Assembly (NCBI GenBank): GCA_003640645.1
Contig: QGHH01000003.1
Location: 248,001-312,000, forward strand
Direction of reading: 5' to 3'
Source of the DNA: Fredinandcohnia aciditolerans
GTDB taxonomy: Bacteria; Bacillota; Bacilli; Bacillales; Bacillaceae_L
Length of the DNA stretch: 64,000 nt
Part shown: piece by piece, positions 36,838-45,915 of the stretch
How the letters are laid out: each line of letters opens with the position of its first letter
Position numbering within the stretch: the stretch's first letter is position 1
Made by a program: the position numbers and the translations under genes
Notes under the pieces: generated by a model
What the model was told of the DNA's origin: nothing
Databases searched by the model: none
What the model saw: the letters and a program-made list of their open reading frames with translations, nothing else

Positions 36838-37041
36838 ATGAAAAGAATATGTATTCAATGTCAAACTGAAATGATAGAGGATTGTAAAGTGACTGTTGAG
36901 GGTGATATTGCTGGACTAAAAATAAGTCAAAAAAGGAAAGGACTTTTCAACAATATTTCGGCAAAAACAAAAGCTTCAGTGTGTCCCAATTGTGGCTATG
37001 TAGCTCTATACATTGATGATTTTAAAGAATTTAATCAGTAA
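36838..37041 (+). CDS. Small zinc-ribbon protein
   Basis: This 67-residue protein has C-I-Q-C at positions 5-8 and C-P-N-C-G at ~51-54, a typical two-knuckle zinc ribbon. The linker is basic, with no membrane segment. It looks like the short C-x2-C...C-x2-C nucleic-acid or protein-binding ribbons found as orphans in Bacilli. AATAGGGGG lies nine bases before the ATG. No partner gene is evident. Confidence 0.75.
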   Translation: MKRICIQCQTEMIEDCKVTVEGDIAGLKISQKRKGLFNNISAKTKASVCPNCGYVALYIDDFKEFNQ

Positions 37042-37198
37042 TAGGTTTTAAAGCTAAGATAGACACTCCTTAATACCGATTACTATTATGGAAGTAACCG
37101 ACACGAAAGTCCAAGACGGATTAACGCAAATTTTGTTGAAATTATATAGCTGCGGGGCAGTAGGGTTGAATAAATAATTCTTAAAAAGGGGATAGGAA

Positions 37199-37654
37199 AT
37201 GCCTATTATAAAGCATAAGCAATTTATCCAAGCACCTGTGGAGGTATGCTTTGACCTTGCAAGAAACGTTGATATACATATTGAAACTACTGCTAAAACT
37301 AAAGAAAAAGCTGTCGATGGAATTACACAAGGGCTATTAACTATTGGCGATACTGTTACTTGGGAAGCTACTCACTTTGGTATTAGACAAAGGCTAACAG
37401 CAAAAGTAACTCAAATGGAAAAGCCTATCATGTTTGTTGATAGTATGGTGAAAGGAGCTTTTCGTTCCTTTACTCATACCCATCAATTCAAAGAAGAAAA
37501 AGGTGGGACTCTAATGATTGATACATTTGAGTATAAGTCACCTTTTGGTCCACTTGGAGTTATTGCAGATAAGTTATTTTTGGAAAAGTATATGACAAAC
37601 TTTATCATTTCTCGTGCAAAAGAACTAAAAAGAATTGCAGAGAATGTAAATTAG
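37199..37654 (+). CDS. SRPBCC-fold (START/Bet v1-like) protein
   Basis: This 151-residue protein has the SRPBCC pattern: start I-K-H-K-Q-F-I-Q-A-P-V-E-V-C-F-D-L-A-R, middle V-T-W-E-A-T-H-F-G and R-S-F-T-H-T-H-Q-F, and C-terminal long helix. It is a lipid- or hydrophobic-ligand-binding fold with diverse roles, and the ligand cannot be told. AAAGGGGATAGG precedes the ATG. It is a single gene between two small unrelated ones. Confidence 0.85.
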   Translation: MPIIKHKQFIQAPVEVCFDLARNVDIHIETTAKTKEKAVDGITQGLLTIGDTVTWEATHFGIRQRLTAKVTQMEKPIMFVDSMVKGAFRSFTHTHQFKEEKGGTLMIDTFEYKSPFGPLGVIADKLFLEKYMTNFIISRAKELKRIAENVN

Positions 37655-37737
37655 CTTTATCAACTAATGTGTGCATTAATCTAAGAAAAATTAATGCCTT
37701 TTTTGATTAAATTTTTATTTATATTGGGAGGGTTAAA

Positions 37738-38408
37738 ATGAAGATGATTAAGGCTGCTATTTTCGATTTAGATGGAACATTACTGAATAGAGATGAATCA
37801 GTTTATATGTTTATAAATGCACAATATAATAGGTTGAAAAAATTTGTTGGTCATATTCCAAGAGAGAAATATGTTACGAGATTTATAGAATTAGACAATC
37901 GTGGGTATGTATGGAAAGATAAGGTGTTTCAACAATTAATACATGAATATGAGATTCGTGATATTACGTGGGAGGAATTACTTCAAGATTATATATGTGA
38001 GTTTAAAAATAATTGCGTTCCTTTTCCTAATCTTATAAATATGTTAAGGGAATTAAAAAGAAGGAACATTATGTTAGGAATCATTACAAATGGAAAAGGG
38101 CAGTTTCAGATGGACAATATAAAGGCACTTGGTATAGAGAAGTATTTTGACACGATTTTAGTATCTGAATGGGAAGAAATAAGAAAACCAGATCCTAAAA
38201 TTTTATAAGAGCGTTGGACCAACTTAATGTTTCACCTAATCAATGCATATTTATTGGGGACCATCCTGTAAATGATGTGAAAGCTGCAAAAAGTGTCGGG
38301 ATAAAAGCGATTTGGAAAAAAGATCTTCAATGGACTACTGTTGAAGCTGATTTTATCATTAACGATTTATCTGAATTGCCTTTGATTATAGATAAAATAA
38401 ACACTTAG
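37738..38408 (+). pseudogene. HAD-family phosphatase, frameshifted
   Basis: The first part has HAD motif I (F-D-L-D-G-T-L-L), motif II (G-I-I-T-N-G) and K-P-D-P. The frame stops at 38208 after K-P-D-P-K-I-L. A second frame from 38214 continues L-D-Q-L-N-V-S-P-N and motif IV F-I-G-D-H-P-V-N-D-V. One extra T near 38199 restores K-P-D-P-K-I-F-I-R-A-L-D-Q-L, so one base is missing in a T-run. This may be a real pseudogene or a sequence error. Full length would be ~223 residues. Confidence 0.9.
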
Positions 38409-38501
38409 TAAACTTATGGTAGTAGCGATCAATGTTTATATTGTAGATACCCTGCCATCTAGTTTATTAGGAATAGGGTTTAAATAAAAATAAATTCACA
38501 C

Positions 38502-38541
38502 AAAAGCAATGTCACTACATATTAGACATTGCTTATTTTTG
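38502..38541. terminator. Terminator between HAD and LysE genes
   Basis: AAGCAATGTC and GACATTGCTT form a ten-base stem with flanking A and T runs, between convergent genes. Confidence 0.8.
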
Positions 38542-38569
38542 TGTTTTATTTTAGTGCAATTAGTATCGA

Positions 38570-39193
38570 TTATTCCTTGCTAAAAGCAATTTTTAATCCA
38601 ATTAAGGTGAATAATGAACCTTGAATATAGTTGATCTTTTTAGAGATTGTTGGGTTTTTACGTAAAAATGTCCCTACTTTCCCAGCAAAGATACTGATTA
38701 ACGAGAAAATAACCAAAGTTTGGATTAGAAAAAGGATGCCGTAGACAAGCATTTGCAATGAAACATGACCATTTTCATAGTTAATAAATTGTGGAAAGAA
38801 GGCTAGGAAAAACAAAGACACCTTAGGATTTAGTAGGTTCATAATAACCCCTTTTTTGTATAGAGATTTATAGTCTAAAGTGTCCTCGTTTTTAAGTATA
38901 AGATCCGTATCTTTTTCTTTGAAAGACTTATAGGCTAAGAATAACAAATAGGCTGCGCCTGCATATTTGACGACCGTAAATGCAAATGCAGACTGATAAA
39001 TTAAAGCTGAAATTCCAATCGTTGCAGCTGTAATATGTACTAGTAATCCTGTACAAAGCCCCAGTGTCGTAAAGATACCTGCATTTTTACCCTTTGCTAG
39101 ACTCTGCGCCAAGGTAAATAAATTATCGGGACCTGGCATCAGAGTAAGAATGATTGCAGCACTTAAAAAAGATAGTATAGAAAGAAAATCCAC
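38570..39193 (-). CDS. LysE-family amino acid exporter
   Basis: This 207-residue protein has about six membrane helices and the LysE/RhtB signature I-L-T-L-M-P-G-P-D-N-L-F-T-L near the N-terminus, with G-x2-T/C-G-L-L-V-H next. Family members export lysine, arginine, homoserine or other amino acids by proton antiport. GGAGGGATAAACGTGG precedes the ATG on the minus strand. The substrate is not clear from sequence. Confidence 0.92.
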   Translation of the reverse strand: MDFLSILSFLSAAIILTLMPGPDNLFTLAQSLAKGKNAGIFTTLGLCTGLLVHITAATIGISALIYQSAFAFTVVKYAGAAYLLFLAYKSFKEKDTDLILKNEDTLDYKSLYKKGVIMNLLNPKVSLFFLAFFPQFINYENGHVSLQMLVYGILFLIQTLVIFSLISIFAGKVGTFLRKNPTISKKINYIQGSLFTLIGLKIAFSKE

Positions 39194-39423
39194 GTTTATC
39201 CCTCCAATTTTTTAAGATTAATATTAACATAACTCCGTTGAGTTAGGTTAATGAAAATAAGTTTACCGAGATTTTTCTGAAATGTAATATAAGAGTGGGA
39301 TACTATCCAAATATTTGTATCGTGAATTATTTGAATCTTATTTATTTTATGGGTATTTATGTTAAAATATGGATAGTATTGGAATGGATCGATTTATGGA
39401 AATGATTCTAGGGAGTGGGTCGT

Positions 39424-39627
39424 TTGGCAAAAAGAAGCATTGGCATATCCTTTATAGGGATTTCAGTCATTTTGATTGGTTTTAAGTGGATTGGTGAATT
39501 CATTGGTGGCGCATCGGTTTCGGGAACTATTATAAACATTAGCACATTTACATTTTTAGCTGGGTTATGCTTTTTAGCTTGGAGTGAATATGACAAGCGT
39601 AAAGGTCATAAGAGGAAGTCAGGGTAA
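39424..39627 (+). CDS. Small two-helix membrane protein
   Basis: This 67-residue protein has two hydrophobic helices (I-S-F-I-G-I-S-V-I-L-I-G and S-T-F-T-F-L-A-G-L-C-F-L) and a highly basic tail (K-R-K-G-H-K-R-K). TTG 39424 has GGGAGTGG upstream. I do not recognise a family. Confidence 0.6.
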   Translation: MAKRSIGISFIGISVILIGFKWIGEFIGGASVSGTIINISTFTFLAGLCFLAWSEYDKRKGHKRKSG

Positions 39628-39714
39628 TCCACTAAGGAAATGTAAAGCATTATACCAACAGCCTAGAATTTAAGATATTCCTGTGTAAAACATCTATTAT
39701 TTGGGGGGATCGCC

Positions 39715-40260
39715 ATGAATATTGGAAGCGAATATTTGAGAATCGTCATTGAACGATTTAAAAGTGTAAAAAGCCTCGGGGATAAGACCATCCAACAGTT
39801 AAGTGAAGAGGAAATCCATTGGTCTTATAATGATGAGTCTAATAGTGTTGCCATCATTCTAAAGCATGTAAGCGGGAACATGGTTTCAAGATGGACTGAT
39901 TTTTTGACTTCAGATGGAGAAAAAGAATATCGTAATCGTGATGATGAATTTATTGACAATATATCTTCTAAGTCAGAGGCAATTAAGATTTGGGAAAAAG
40001 GATGGGAAGTGCTATTAGCTACACTTAACGATTTATGTGAGGAAGACTTATTAAAAAAGATTTACATTCGTGGAGAAAGTCATTTGGTTATAGATGCTAT
40101 TGAAAGACAAATGGCTCATTACGCATATCATGTCGGCCAAATTGTGTATATCGGCAAACTATTAAAGGACAGCAATTGGGAGAGTCTCAGCATTCCAAGA
40201 GGGAAATCGGAAGATTATTTAAAGGAAATGCTTGAGAAACACAAAAACCTTAATAAATAA
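39715..40260 (+). CDS. DinB-like (DUF1572) protein
   Basis: This 181-residue four-helix-bundle protein has three conserved histidines: H51 (L-K-H-V-S-G-N), H135 and H139 (M-A-H-Y-A-Y-H-V-G-Q-I). That is the metal triad of DinB/DUF1572 proteins, which include bacillithiol and mycothiol transferases and DNA-damage-induced proteins. Its specific role is unknown. GGGGGGATCG precedes the ATG. Confidence 0.85.
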   Translation: MNIGSEYLRIVIERFKSVKSLGDKTIQQLSEEEIHWSYNDESNSVAIILKHVSGNMVSRWTDFLTSDGEKEYRNRDDEFIDNISSKSEAIKIWEKGWEVLLATLNDLCEEDLLKKIYIRGESHLVIDAIERQMAHYAYHVGQIVYIGKLLKDSNWESLSIPRGKSEDYLKEMLEKHKNLNK

Positions 40261-40283
40261 CGGAAAATCCTTAATGAACGGAT

Positions 40284-40319
40284 AGCAATAACCTTAGAAC
40301 CGTTATTGCTCATTTTTTT
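40284..40319 (+). terminator. Terminator after the DinB-like gene
   Basis: AGCAATAAC and GTTATTGCT form a nine-base stem, followed by CATTTTTTT. Confidence 0.85.
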
Positions 40320-40321
40320 GA

Positions 40322-40482
40322 TATTCGTTTATTGGTCCATATTATCGAGTTAAGCTTGAGGATTGCTTTGCACTTAGGATTAACAAGGTATTTGTTGCGG
40401 CAGTTTTTCTTATTGTAACAATCGTCCTTAATATCATTATTCTATTTGTATATCGTAAGAAGGAGCAACAAGAGACTATATA
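40322..40482 (+). pseudogene. Remnant of a membrane protein, C-terminal piece
   Basis: This open frame without start codes a charged stretch, then one membrane helix (V-A-A-V-F-L-I-V-T-I-V-L-N-I-I-I-L) and a basic end (Y-R-K-K-E-Q-Q). It is probably the tail of a lost membrane protein. The family is not recognised. Confidence 0.4.
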
Positions 40483-40506
40483 AGCAGGTAACAGTCTCTT
40501 GTTTTC

Positions 40507-40728
40507 TTATTGCATGAACTTTCCTAAAGACCCAAAAATGTAATGCAACAAAGTGGTGGGGCCAGGTACTTTTTCTAGGTTAAAGAAAGATAATCCCACC
40601 GAGACAATAAGAATTGACACAAATATAATCTTTTCGACTTTCTTGAGGCCCATTAATCGATTCTTTTCAAAAAGGATAATAAGACCCACGAGCACTAGGA
40701 CAGTCAGTCCTACACTCCAGTTCATCAT
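40507..40728 (-). CDS. Small membrane protein of the ger operon
   Basis: This 73-residue protein has two hydrophobic helices (L-T-V-L-V-L-V-G-L-I-I-L and I-I-F-V-S-I-L-I-V-S-V-G-L). It overlaps gerC by four bases on the minus strand, so it is the fourth gene of the germinant-receptor operon. Some receptor operons carry a short D subunit that modulates germination, and this could be one (inference). Confidence 0.75.
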   Translation of the reverse strand: MMNWSVGLTVLVLVGLIILFEKNRLMGLKKVEKIIFVSILIVSVGLSFFNLEKVPGPTTLLHYIFGSLGKFMQ

Positions 40729-41900
40729 TTTACCACCTCGTCGTGAGGAAAAGCTGCAGGGGGACCGATGTCACCTGGTGTTCTAATGGTGGCGTCTACA
40801 TGTATTTTTATATCCACTTCTGAGAATTTTTCATCCCAGTGATTCTTTACTTTCTTCCATTCTTCAGGATATTTTTGATGGAACCTTCTCCCAAATTCAA
40901 TCGGGTCAGTATGAAATTCATGCTGCAGCTTCTTGATTGTTTGACTCACTCTTTCTTTTAAAACGGCTTCAAATTCGTTTTGTAGTCGCTCAATGATTTG
41001 CTCATTAAATAAATTCATATTTGTTTCATTTTGGACGATATCCCCTCTAATAACTAAATCAACATTCATGATCCAACGCCCTTTTTCGATTAGTGGTTTG
41101 AACTTTATCTTTCCAATGGTCGGCATCATGATAATTTCCTCATTATAGCCCTCAGGTTTAATGGATAATGTGCTTTTCTTTATTTTTCTTAATAACCACA
41201 TAAGCCCACGTGTTTCTTCCATATTTAATTGCCCAACCATTTTATCCTTTTTAAAGATAGCTGTGCCAGTGATGGTTGGTATTGTTTCATTTTCTTGTCT
41301 AGCTTTTTCCGGAGAGAACAGTGGTTTAACTAAAGGCAATGCTACTGCTTGGCTTTCACCCATCAAATGGGTATCCACATCAATCAGAGTCGAATCTATT
41401 CCACTTTCATGCGTTGATAATTTTCTAAGCGCCTCTGCAGAATAGCGCTCTAATGGAGGTACTAGCATGAGGATGTCCCTTGCTTTTTCCTCGCTGACGT
41501 AGATGTAGGAGAAACCTCTTGGTGCAGGATGACGAAGCAAATAGTCGACTTCCTTTTGTATTCCCTTTTTTGCTAGTTCGTTTCCCATTATAAATATTTT
41601 ACATTGGCCCCAGAAAAGTACTCTGGGTACATTCGATTGTAATTTAGATACAGCTTCTGCAAGACTATCTCCGGTTCCTTCACGTATAAATGTTGATCCA
41701 GCACTTGGGTCTTCTCCTGTTTGGCCCGTTGTAATGGCACGGGGAATAAAAATTTGTACAGAGATTTGAATTTTATCGTCCTCTACGAGATCAATCGCTG
41801 CAGCTGTGATGATTGAAAGATCTTGTAATTCCTCAGAGTCCCAACATCCAGAAAGTAGGAATAATGATAGTAGAATGATACAACTTTTCCTAAGTATCAA
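40725..41900 (-). CDS. Ger(x)C-family germination lipoprotein (chromosomal)
   Basis: This 391-residue lipoprotein has lipobox L-L-S-G-C19 then W-D-S-E-E-L-Q-D-L. The mature part has G-Q-C-K-I-F-I-M-G and the GerAC C-terminal domain with paired charged helices, ending in P-G-D-I-G-P-P. It overlaps gerB by four bases and the small gene downstream by four. It is clearly different from the transposon paralogue at 17905. Confidence 0.95.
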   Translation of the reverse strand: MILRKSCIILLSLFLLSGCWDSEELQDLSIITAAAIDLVEDDKIQISVQIFIPRAITTGQTGEDPSAGSTFIREGTGDSLAEAVSKLQSNVPRVLFWGQCKIFIMGNELAKKGIQKEVDYLLRHPAPRGFSYIYVSEEKARDILMLVPPLERYSAEALRKLSTHESGIDSTLIDVDTHLMGESQAVALPLVKPLFSPEKARQENETIPTITGTAIFKKDKMVGQLNMEETRGLMWLLRKIKKSTLSIKPEGYNEEIIMMPTIGKIKFKPLIEKGRWIMNVDLVIRGDIVQNETNMNLFNEQIIERLQNEFEAVLKERVSQTIKKLQHEFHTDPIEFGRRFHQKYPEEWKKVKNHWDEKFSEVDIKIHVDATIRTPGDIGPPAAFPHDEVVK

Positions 41901-42988
41901 GTACTTTCACTCCTTTTCCTCTTGATTAGTGCAATTCCAAGAAGCAAAAGGGGGAAGATGGTTTGAATCGTTAGTAAATAAAATGGCTGAATTGTAGACA
42001 TATAGTTCACTTTTACCACTAAATTTGGGAGATCCCAGTAACTAAAGATAAAGACTAATACACTTAACGGAAAGACGATAATCTTGTAACTGGAGAACCT
42101 AAATAATTGTGCGAGCGAAAGACTTGCTGCATATAAAAAGACAGAAATTTTTACAAAGTTTCCAAGGACCCATGATGCTGTTATCAGTACCTCAAAATTT
42201 TCAAAGAAGTTGTAAACAGTAATGGAACGAATGATTGCATATACTGGATAAAATAGATTTGCTGCAGATGTTCCAATTGCAGTAAGTACAAAAAAGTTCA
42301 CATATAATAGTATGAACATTACAATTAGGGATGCTCGTAAACCAGATTTTAAGTCTTTTTTTTGATTATTGATATACGGAAATATGAATGCTAATAGGAA
42401 AAATTCACTAAACCAAGAATTATGAATCAATGTCCCTTTCATAACAGGCAATAATCCATTTTCTAAAAATGGCAATAGATATCCAAGCTTAATGTCTTTT
42501 ATTAATAACAACAGAACTACTGAGGAACTCATAAATAGTGTCGTGCAAATAACAGCGGTTCTCGCAATTACCTCTAATCCACCACGAACTGCTAATGCGC
42601 TGACAAACAAAATCGTAAACGAAAAGATGATTATTGGGGTATCTGTCATTACATTTGTCGAAATGAAACTTGAATATTCTCTAACGACAATCCCTGAATT
42701 ATGAATATAGAATAGTATAAGGAGAAGTCCAAATACTCTCCCAGCAGCTTTACCAATTATCCTCTCGCTATATTCGATAGGGGTTTGCTTTGGATATAAT
42801 TCGTGCAATCTCCAGACGATGTAGACTGTTAAAAATCCAATCAACGAGCCTAAAATAGGAGTCATCCACATATCATGGCCAGCAAATTTTGCATCAATAG
42901 ATGGAATGGAAAGAATTGCGGTCCCAATAATCGTTGGTATCATGATAAATTCAATTTGTGGCGCTGTAATTCTGCCCTTTTCTACCAT
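41897..42988 (-). CDS. GerB-type germination permease (chromosomal)
   Basis: This 363-residue protein has about ten membrane helices and opens I-T-A-P-Q-I-E-F-I-M-I-P-T-I-I-G-T. It belongs to the endospore germination permease family. It is located in the inner spore membrane and contributes to the germinant-binding site. It lies 47 bp after gerA and overlaps gerC. Divergence from the B subunit at 19115 suggests a different germinant. Confidence 0.95.
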   Translation of the reverse strand: MVEKGRITAPQIEFIMIPTIIGTAILSIPSIDAKFAGHDMWMTPILGSLIGFLTVYIVWRLHELYPKQTPIEYSERIIGKAAGRVFGLLLILFYIHNSGIVVREYSSFISTNVMTDTPIIIFSFTILFVSALAVRGGLEVIARTAVICTTLFMSSSVVLLLLIKDIKLGYLLPFLENGLLPVMKGTLIHNSWFSEFFLLAFIFPYINNQKKDLKSGLRASLIVMFILLYVNFFVLTAIGTSAANLFYPVYAIIRSITVYNFFENFEVLITASWVLGNFVKISVFLYAASLSLAQLFRFSSYKIIVFPLSVLVFIFSYWDLPNLVVKVNYMSTIQPFYLLTIQTIFPLLLLGIALIKRKRSEST

Positions 42989-43035
42989 TTAATGTTTCAC
43001 CGCCATCTAGCATAAAAATAGGTTGGAGAAAAACA

Positions 43036-44595
43036 TTAGTCTCCTCCGTTATCTGGTTGTGGTTCTGTTGTTTTTCCTTGTCTGACCAAATCAACATTAC
43101 CTGTTAAATGAGGTCGTAAATTCATTTTCCATAATGGAAAACGAACAAACGTATCTTGCATTGGATTCTTTTGTAAGGTATTAATTGGACTTAAATATGG
43201 AATTCCAAAAGATCTCAACGTTGATAAATGAATGATTAGGACGATTAAAGCAAGCATTACCCCGATTAATCCTAAAAATCCGGCCAAAAAAATAATTGGA
43301 AATCGTAACAGTCGAATCGAAAGACCGATGGAATATCGTGGGACTAGAAAAGAAGCAATTCCTGTAATGCTAACCACAATAATCATAGGTGCAGAGACAA
43401 TTCCTGCTTGTACCGCGGCTTGGCCAATTACTAAGGCACCTACAATACTAACTGCAGAACCAATTTGCTTGGGTAATCGCAAACCAGCCTCCCGTAAAGC
43501 TTCAAAAGCAAGCTCCATCAAAAAAGCCTCAACAATAGCTGGAAAGGGGACGCCTTCCCTTGCCGAAGCAATGCTCAGCATCAGATTGATTGGGAGCATT
43601 TCTTGATGAAATGTCGTAATCGCAACATAAATAGAAGGGAGGAAGATTGCCACTCCTAAAAAGATAAAACGAAGAATTCGAATAAATGTACCAATCCAAA
43701 AACGCTCATAATAATCTTCTTGGGATTGAAATAAGCTAAAAAAACTAATTGGCGCTATTAAGGAAAAAGGGGTACCCTCAATCATTAATACCGCTCTGCC
43801 CTCCAACAAATTGGCAGAAACAACATCCGGCCTTTCCGTATATAAAACTTGTGGAAAAGGTGAAAAGGGATGATCTTCAATAAATTGCTCAATATATCCG
43901 CTTTCTAAAACTCCATCAATATCAATCCGCTTTAAGCGATTTTCCATTTCTAGAATTAAGTCCTGGTCAGCTAGTCCCTCAATATATGAAATGACTACTT
44001 TTGTTTTTGTATATTTGCCAACATATAGTGGCTTCATTTTAAGGGAAGGATCTTTAATGATCCGCCGAACCAACGATGTATTTACGCCTAAGGACTCAGT
44101 GAAACCCTCTCTGGGTCCGCGTATTCCAGTCTCAGCGGGTGGTTCCTCAATGGAACGCTTTTCATATTTTACAATCCCTAAAGAATAGGCCTCTTTAAGA
44201 CCATCAACCAGTAAGAGTGGGTTGCCATTGGCAACAGCATCAATGCAGGCTGAATACGTATCTATCATTTTAATATTCGATATCGGAATCGTATTTTTTA
44301 AAGAAAGAAGGGGATCTTTCTCTTGAATTTCTGTCATTTTCATTAAATTTTCAAGTACAAGTTCATCTAGCTTTTGGAGATCACTTAAGCCTTCTATATA
44401 AACAACAGCAGCCATCTTATTTCCAATTGTAAATGAATGAAAAACGACATCTGAACTATCTTTATATAGTGAGGAAAAAAACAGGACATTCTCATCAAGA
44501 CTATTTGATATTGAAACATCCACAGATTGATTTTTCTCTGGTGCTTCTTTACCTTTTGTCCCTTTCTCTTGAGGAAGTCTTCTCATGCGAAACAC
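43036..44595 (-). CDS. GerA-type germinant receptor A subunit (chromosomal)
   Basis: This 519-residue protein has a soluble N-terminus (E-P-P-A-E-T-G-I-R-G-P-R-E-G-F-T-E-S, R-R-I-I-K-D-P-S-L), then about five membrane helices and a basic tail. GTG 44595 has GAGGAGG seven bases upstream. A sigma-G-like promoter lies just upstream. The order A-B-C-small membrane protein differs from the A-C-B order in the transposon. Confidence 0.95.
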   Translation of the reverse strand: MFRMRRLPQEKGTKGKEAPEKNQSVDVSISNSLDENVLFFSSLYKDSSDVVFHSFTIGNKMAAVVYIEGLSDLQKLDELVLENLMKMTEIQEKDPLLSLKNTIPISNIKMIDTYSACIDAVANGNPLLLVDGLKEAYSLGIVKYEKRSIEEPPAETGIRGPREGFTESLGVNTSLVRRIIKDPSLKMKPLYVGKYTKTKVVISYIEGLADQDLILEMENRLKRIDIDGVLESGYIEQFIEDHPFSPFPQVLYTERPDVVSANLLEGRAVLMIEGTPFSLIAPISFFSLFQSQEDYYERFWIGTFIRILRFIFLGVAIFLPSIYVAITTFHQEMLPINLMLSIASAREGVPFPAIVEAFLMELAFEALREAGLRLPKQIGSAVSIVGALVIGQAAVQAGIVSAPMIIVVSITGIASFLVPRYSIGLSIRLLRFPIIFLAGFLGLIGVMLALIVLIIHLSTLRSFGIPYLSPINTLQKNPMQDTFVRFPLWKMNLRPHLTGNVDLVRQGKTTEPQPDNGGD

Positions 44596-44627
44596 CTTTT
44601 TTCCTCCTCTAACCCAGTATTAATACT

Positions 44628-44657
44628 TACATTGCCTAAATTGGTAATAAAATATGC
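44628..44657 (-). promoter_or_regulatory. Sigma-G-like promoter of the chromosomal ger operon
   Basis: On the minus strand GCATA, matching the sigma-G -35 consensus, is followed by exactly 18 bases and CAATGTA, near the CATNMTA -10. It sits about 35 bp before the gerA start. Confidence 0.55.
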
Positions 44658-44767
44658 ATAGAGGAAATTGTTTCAAATTATCGAGAAGGAAAATTGCACC
44701 AATTTGTAGAATTAATCGGAGAGAGTTAATTGAAGATATTCGCGTTTTTTTTAAAGAGGTGGATGTA

Positions 44768-45043
44768 TTGAAAAAATATCTAGGTTTGATTTCATTGGCT
44801 TCAATAAGTCTTTTTATCGTTCTAGGTTTTGTAATCCCACAAGCAATAGAACCTTTACCTGAATCATTAGACTTATTGTTGTTGCTATGCTTGTTAACTG
44901 GATCATTTATAACCGCACTATTAAGTGAAAAAGGACGTTTGAAAATCATTACTGTCGCTATTACGTCAATTGGTATGTTTACATTACTAATTATCATTAT
45001 TTTCTCAATTAGTATGATGTTGTTTGGGAATTTTGGGACTTAG
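44768..45043 (+). CDS. Small membrane protein (three hydrophobic segments)
   Basis: This ~91-residue protein starts at TTG 44768, with AGAGGTGG a few bases upstream. It has three hydrophobic segments (G-L-I-S-L-A-S-I-S-L-F-I-V, L-L-L-L-L-C-L-L-T-G and T-S-I-G-M-F-T-L-L-I-I). A longer frame from 44654 has no ribosome site and is not preferred. I do not recognise a family. Confidence 0.6.
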   Translation: MKKYLGLISLASISLFIVLGFVIPQAIEPLPESLDLLLLLCLLTGSFITALLSEKGRLKIITVAITSIGMFTLLIIIIFSISMMLFGNFGT

Positions 45044-45078
45044 GTTTATTATTTATTTACAAAAATGAGGTATTCACT

Positions 45079-45210
45079 ATGGAATTCGTTGTTACAATTT
45101 GTTTTATCATCATAGCTATTACTTGTTTATCAATCGATGGTAAATTAAGAAAAACCATACAACAAAATGAAAAAGTCATTGAATTACTAAACAAAGGAAA
45201 AGACAAATAG
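45079..45210 (+). CDS. 43-residue membrane peptide
   Basis: This short gene starts at ATG 45079, with TGAGG eight bases upstream. One hydrophobic N-terminal helix (V-V-T-I-C-F-I-I-I-A-I) is followed by a charged coil (I-Q-Q-N-E-K-V-I-E-L-L). It lies 36 bp after the previous small membrane gene and may be cotranscribed. Confidence 0.5.
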   Translation: MEFVVTICFIIIAITCLSIDGKLRKTIQQNEKVIELLNKGKDK

Positions 45211-45309
45211 TGAAATAAAGAACTGTGAAGCGTATTGGGTAGAAATTATTATTAGAATCATAATGATGAAGAACATTGAATATTATGTTACTATCACTAA
45301 ATTTCGTCT

Positions 45310-45777
45310 GTGAAAAGGAGGTGGCGAGTAACGGGGTATAAATTTACATCAAAAAAAAAATGGATTAGACAAGGGACAAATTCACTATTATACGTACTCA
45401 TTATTGGTTTTTTAAGTATATATTTCGATATATTCTTTAATGCAGTTAATTTTACAAATCCAATTATATTTATTATTTTAATTTCTTCAATTTTGATTGC
45501 GATACTTAGAGCAAAATACTATTTTAAATTAAATAAAAAAGACTATCTTATTCTTGAAGGCGGAAGTGTATCAATATACAGAGGATTTCTTTTTCGAAGA
45601 AAACAAATTCTATTTAGCCAGGTAGAGGTAGTTGTTCAAGTTAGTGATGTCATTCTATTGATTATGAACAATGGGAAGGAAGAACAAATTTATACTGATT
45701 TAATATCAAATGAGGATCAAGTAGAGTTGATAAAAAACCTAAAGTCCATATTTGATACTAAGGCAGTTGGGTTTTAA
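45310..45777 (+). CDS. Two-helix membrane protein with PH-like domain
   Basis: This ~150-residue protein has two membrane helices early (Y-V-L-I-I-G-F-L-S-I-Y-F and I-I-F-I-I-L-I-S-S-I-L-I) and then a beta-rich, PH-like region (L-E-G-G-S-V-S-I-Y-R-G-F-L-F-R-R). The strong AAAGGAGGTGG at 45315-45325 has no ATG, GTG or TTG at the right distance. The only upstream in-frame start is GTG 45310, which overlaps that site. GTA (45331) would be a non-canonical start, so the true start is uncertain. The function is unknown. Confidence 0.6.
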   Translation: MKRRWRVTGYKFTSKKKWIRQGTNSLLYVLIIGFLSIYFDIFFNAVNFTNPIIFIILISSILIAILRAKYYFKLNKKDYLILEGGSVSIYRGFLFRRKQILFSQVEVVVQVSDVILLIMNNGKEEQIYTDLISNEDQVELIKNLKSIFDTKAVGF

Positions 45778-45915
45778 CGTCATCTTTAAGGATTTTGGTT
45801 TTAAAAACACCCATTGTATTACCGTTATCTAACAGATTTAGATAGACATGTGTTAAGCCATTCTATATATGAGCGTTAAAATTTTTTAACGTTTCTATAA
45901 AGAGGGGGTTAATAC

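Noticed and set aside
44620-44997. Antisense open frame over the small membrane protein
   Set aside because: It has no ribosome site and its composition is a shadow of the plus-strand hydrophobic gene.
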